A DNA stretch of 64,000 nucleotides. Source: JALYYC01 sp039922495 (GTDB taxonomy: Bacteria; Chloroflexota; Dormibacteria; CF-121). Numbering within the stretch: the stretch's first letter is position 1; every line of letters begins with the position of its first letter. The notes beneath the pieces are model-generated. The model saw only the letters and a program-made list of their open reading frames with translations, ran no database searches and was not told the DNA's origin. Position numbers and translations under genes: made by a program. Location: positions 4,021-68,020 of the forward strand of contig JBDTEO010000005.1 in assembly GCA_039922495.1 (NCBI GenBank), read 5' to 3'. Below are positions 61,036 through 64,000 of the stretch, piece by piece.

Positions 61036-64000
61036 ATGGCCCCAGGTGACACGACTTCGATCAGAGGCCTCTTGACGTCGTATCGATCGTCGGCGATCAC
61101 GGCAGTATTCTCGACCGCACTGGTTCTCACCCTGGTGGCCTCACCGGCATTTGCCGGTGGTGGCAGCGGCACAGCCGCCTCGACCACGACTACGGGGACG
61201 ACCTCAGGCGGCGCGGCAACCACGTCATCAACGTCGGGGACGGGCGGCAGCGGCAGCGCGACGTCGCTATCGAACTCCTCGACGCAGAGCAACACCACAG
61301 GCGGCTCGTCGACCACGACGAGTAATCCAACGGCAACCGGCACCGGCACCGTTAGCGGCAACTCGATCAATGTGTCGCCCAGTGCCTACAGCAGTAACAG
61401 CACGGGCAATACCTCGATCACCCTGTCTCCATCGGCCGACAGTACCGCGAATGGAGCGCCAACCTCCACGATGGCCAACAGCAGCAGTAGTGGTGGCGAG
61501 GGATCGAGCACGGGCGCGATCACCCAGAACGTCGCGCCTTCGGTGACGAGCTCAGCCAGCGCCGGGAGCGGCGCGACCAATATCACCGCGACCACCAACC
61601 AGGGCAGTTCGGCGACGATTGGCGCGACAACCGTCAATGCGCCGCTGACCGCCAACGGAACGGGTACGGTGAGCGGCTCGGGCGCGAGCGCCACGAGCAC
61701 GACGACCGACACGACGACCGGTGGGCCATCTAACGCCACCGCGACCACCGGCAATGCCGATCAGGGCGGGAGCGGGAATGCAGTTGCCCTAGGAAGCTCG
61801 GACACGAAGAGCCAGACGACGGGCGGCGACGCGACCGTGTACTCCAACCCGTACGCCAGCGGGACCGGCACGGTCGGATGCGCGTCGAATTACGTCGGAA
61901 CGCGTTCCACAAACGAGTGGCTCGCCTGCGGCAACGACCTGACCGTCAGCCCATCCGCGTCGAGCAGCAACGATACCGGCAGCACCTGGATCACCAGCAA
62001 TCCGTACGCGAGCAGCAACGCGCTGGGCGCCGACACGACCACGTCGGCCAACTCAACCGCGAGTTGCTTTGTGATGTCGGATTGCGACAACCTGGGTACG
62101 ACCGGCGCCATCACGCAATCCGTGGCCCCGTCAACCGACAGCTCAGCAACGGCCGGCGGGCCGACCTCGATTACCGTCGGCGCGAGCCAGAGCAGCAACG
62201 CCACCATCGGCAACACGAGCGTCACCGCGCCAATGACGGCAACGGGAAATGGGAGCGTCACGGGTTCGGGGGCCAGCGCAACCAGCACGACGAGCGGCAC
62301 GACCACCGGCGGCGCCGGCAATGCCACCGCGGCCACCGGCAACAGTGACGAGAGCTCGAGTGGGGACGCCACCGCGGTCGGAACCTCCACGACGAGCAGC
62401 AACACGACCGGCGGCAGTGCAACAGTGTACTCGACGCCGCAGGCGTACGGCACAGGGACGGTTTCCGGGAACCAGATCACGGTCGAGCCGTCATCAGACA
62501 GCTCGAACAGCACCGGGAACACGACGATCACGTCCAGCCCCAGCGCTGACAGCACGGCCACAGGTGCGGCGACCTCGACCTGGGCCGATTCGAGTTCGTC
62601 CTGCAGCGCCGATTGCGACGGCAGCGGAGCGACCGGCGCGATCAACCAGACCGTCACGCCATCCGTCAGCAGCACGGCGGATGCCGGCTCGGGCGGATTG
62701 ACCGTGAGCGCGACGACGACGCAGACCAGCACCGGCGCAGTCGGCGACACCTCGGTCACGGCCGGGATGACCGCAACCGGCACCGGAACCGTCACCGACT
62801 CCGGCGCCAGCGCCTCGTCAGACACGACTGACATGACGACTGGAGCCGACGCGACCGCGAGCGCGACGACCGGATCGAGCGAGGATGCTTCCAGCGGTGA
62901 CGCCGCCGCACTGGCAGGTTCGTCAACCACCAGCAACACCTCAGGCGGCAGCGCGGACTCGACCTCGAACGCCGATGCCTCGGGCGATGGCCTTGTTAGG
63001 AACAACAGCCTGACGGCGGATCCGAGCGGGTCCAGCAATAACGAGTCCGGTCGCCTCAACATCAACGGCGACAACGGGGCCTACGCGAACAGTGAGGCCA
63101 CCGGCGCCGACACGACCACGTCAGCGAATTCCGGCTCGAGTTGCAGCTCCGACTGCGACAGCGCCGGAACCACTGGCGACATTTCCCAGACGGTTACCCC
63201 ATCGGTGACGAGTGATGCCGCGGCAGGCAGTGGCGCGGCCAGCCTGACCGGAAGCACCACGCAGCACAGCACGGGAACCGTGGGGAGCACCTCCGTCAAC
63301 GCGCCGCTCTCCGGCCTGGCCGCAGGCTCGGTCTCCGGCAGCGATGCGGCGGCGAGCTCGACGACCAACGGTACGACCACGGGAGGCGCGGCCGGCGCGA
63401 CGGCCACAAGCGGCTCCAGTGCCGAGGACGCATCGGGTGGTGCGGCAAATTCCAGCTCATCGTCCAACACCAACAGCACCACGACCGGTGGCAACTCGAC
63501 CGTGACCAACAATCCGACGGCGACCGGCACGGGGACGGTGTCCGGCAACACGATCAACGTGTCGCCCTCAGCGTCCAGCTCAAACAGCGGATGCAATCTC
63601 ACGATTGATCTCTCGCCATCCGCAACGAGCACCGGCAACGGCGCATCGACCACGACCAATGCCAATAGCAGTGGCAGCGGTGGCGAAGGTGGCTCGACGG
63701 GCGCCATCACGCAAACCGTCAATCCATCGACCGGGAGCACAGCGACCGCGGGTGGCGGACCGATCACGATCAACTTCACCTGCACCCAGACCAGCTCCGC
63801 GGCCGTTGGGAGCACCTGCGTCAACACGCCGATCACCGCGATTGGCGTCGGCTCCGTCGGCACCCCGGCGACCACACCGACCGTCTCGAACTCCGGCACC
63901 TGCCCCGCCGCTGGCGGTACGGGTGGCACGGGCGGAACCGGCGGCACGGGCGGCACGGGTGGCACGGGCGGAACCGGCGGCACAGGCGGTACGGGCGGTA
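61036..64000 (+). CDS. Giant secreted Ser/Thr/Gly/Ala-rich repeat protein (partial, runs off the edge)
   Basis: From ATG 61036 (RBS AAGGAGGGAGG) the frame stays open to base 64000: at least 988 residues with no stop. A signal peptide (about 1-35; AVFSTALVLTLVASPAFA) is followed by a Thr/Ser/Gly/Ala/Asn-dominated body with almost no Lys or Arg. It is built of about five modules of 174-196 residues, each beginning near T-x-GG and containing a GTGTV-x-x-N segment, a (V/I)xPSA-x-SSN stretch, a TGAI(T/N)Q-x-V-x-PS line and a second GTGTV/TG-x-GS segment. It ends in GGT repeats at the edge. It could be a surface fibre, adhesin or matrix protein (inference). Confidence 0.85.
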   Translation, partial: MAPGDTTSIRGLLTSYRSSAITAVFSTALVLTLVASPAFAGGGSGTAASTTTTGTTSGGAATTSSTSGTGGSGSATSLSNSSTQSNTTGGSSTTTSNPTATGTGTVSGNSINVSPSAYSSNSTGNTSITLSPSADSTANGAPTSTMANSSSSGGEGSSTGAITQNVAPSVTSSASAGSGATNITATTNQGSSATIGATTVNAPLTANGTGTVSGSGASATSTTTDTTTGGPSNATATTGNADQGGSGNAVALGSSDTKSQTTGGDATVYSNPYASGTGTVGCASNYVGTRSTNEWLACGNDLTVSPSASSSNDTGSTWITSNPYASSNALGADTTTSANSTASCFVMSDCDNLGTTGAITQSVAPSTDSSATAGGPTSITVGASQSSNATIGNTSVTAPMTATGNGSVTGSGASATSTTSGTTTGGAGNATAATGNSDESSSGDATAVGTSTTSSNTTGGSATVYSTPQAYGTGTVSGNQITVEPSSDSSNSTGNTTITSSPSADSTATGAATSTWADSSSSCSADCDGSGATGAINQTVTPSVSSTADAGSGGLTVSATTTQTSTGAVGDTSVTAGMTATGTGTVTDSGASASSDTTDMTTGADATASATTGSSEDASSGDAAALAGSSTTSNTSGGSADSTSNADASGDGLVRNNSLTADPSGSSNNESGRLNINGDNGAYANSEATGADTTTSANSGSSCSSDCDSAGTTGDISQTVTPSVTSDAAAGSGAASLTGSTTQHSTGTVGSTSVNAPLSGLAAGSVSGSDAAASSTTNGTTTGGAAGATATSGSSAEDASGGAANSSSSSNTNSTTTGGNSTVTNNPTATGTGTVSGNTINVSPSASSSNSGCNLTIDLSPSATSTGNGASTTTNANSSGSGGEGGSTGAITQTVNPSTGSTATAGGGPITINFTCTQTSSAAVGSTCVNTPITAIGVGSVGTPATTPTVSNSGTCPAAGGTGGTGGTGGTGGTGGTGGTGGTGGTGG
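61294..63900 (+). repeat. Five protein modules of 174-196 residues
   Basis: Module starts marked by TTGG or TSGG codons lie at 61294, 61816, 62404, 62938 and 63481, so periods are 522, 588, 534 and 543 bases. Some modules carry a Cys pair (CxxDC or CSADC, about 62065-62085, 62602-62618 and 63142-63161), others none. The DNA has diverged strongly while the protein pattern persists, so the duplications are not recent. Confidence 0.75.
63911..64000 (+). repeat. Gly-Gly-Thr tandem repeat at the window edge
   Basis: A near-perfect 9-base unit (GGCGGTACG, GGTGGCACG, GGCGGAACC and variants) encodes (GGT)n, with at least ten units up to base 64000 and continuing beyond. Such low-complexity DNA is a likely site of length variation or assembly breaks. 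Confidence 0.85.

Noticed and set aside
61890..63983. Long antisense open frames (61890-63074 and 63081-63983, minus strand) rich in Val, Pro and Leu
   Set aside because: They are mirror images of the low-complexity Thr/Ser/Gly-coding plus-strand frame, have no credible start signal or export signal, and the plus frame has an RBS, signal peptide and no stop.
61294..64000. CRISPR or tandem satellite
   Set aside because: Repeat period is about 540 bases with strong DNA divergence and an intact protein pattern; the edge GGT repeat has 9-base units and codes for protein.

Overview
The window is GC-rich, densely packed DNA from what looks like a free-living, single-membrane (monoderm) terrestrial bacterium. 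The reasons are signal peptides with lipoboxes, two LAxTG-type sortase signals, no outer-membrane export genes beside the polysaccharide locus, an ice-binding protein and many stand-alone regulators. The gene mix resembles soil Chloroflexota, Dormibacterota or Actinomycetota, but nothing here fixes the phylum. No rRNA, tRNA, CRISPR array, insertion sequence or phage gene was found.

Region 1 (1-12446) holds housekeeping and regulatory genes: the tail of an upstream gene and its terminator, a membrane protein coupled to a ChrB-type domain protein, a small lipoprotein, GNAT, Nudix, OsmC and two-domain VOC proteins, a secreted DUF3494 ice-binding protein, an M23 murein hydrolase, a stand-alone receiver protein and a pterin dehydratase. 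A secreted peptide with four VIWPNAA repeats sits directly upstream of an HTH-TPR regulator on the same strand, which looks like a peptide signalling pair. A secreted glycosyl hydrolase and an OmpR-type regulator with Glu at the phosphoacceptor position follow.

Region 2 (12657-47367) is a roughly 35-kb exopolysaccharide locus, all on the plus strand, with most genes overlapping by 1-20 nt. A NusG/RfaH-like antiterminator heads it. Next come gmhA, gmhB and hddA for a heptose precursor, a double-domain phosphoglycosyl transferase, SDR epimerases, two PQQ-like propellers with an internal membrane hairpin, a Wzz-like protein and a BY-kinase-like ATPase, a Wzy-type polymerase, five further glycosyltransferases, a Wzx flippase, an RfbC-like epimerase, a SAF-domain dehydrogenase, GalU-like and GNAT enzymes, and five secreted glycosyl hydrolases (two paralogous pairs plus one whose twin lies at 9675). 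The likely flow is sugar nucleotide synthesis, lipid-linked assembly, flipping, polymerisation, length control, then trimming or remodelling outside the cell.

Region 3 (47388-54791) contains L-2-hydroxyglutarate oxidase, an ECF-like sigma factor with a C-terminal membrane tail, a rhodanese-CBS protein whose frame is interrupted by a single UGA with a SECIS-like hairpin (probable selenoprotein), a D,D-carboxypeptidase, an MFS transporter without a normal start codon, and a CAP-domain secreted protein flanked by two paralogous HTH genes.

Region 4 (54813-64000) has an ABC-2-like membrane protein, a tightly coupled minus-strand operon (FecR-domain protein, seven-blade kelch protein, solute-binding protein, lipoprotein, receiver), an AT-rich divergent promoter region, and a secreted Ser/Thr/Gly/Ala-rich repeat protein that starts at 61036 and runs off the right edge without a stop (at least 988 residues).
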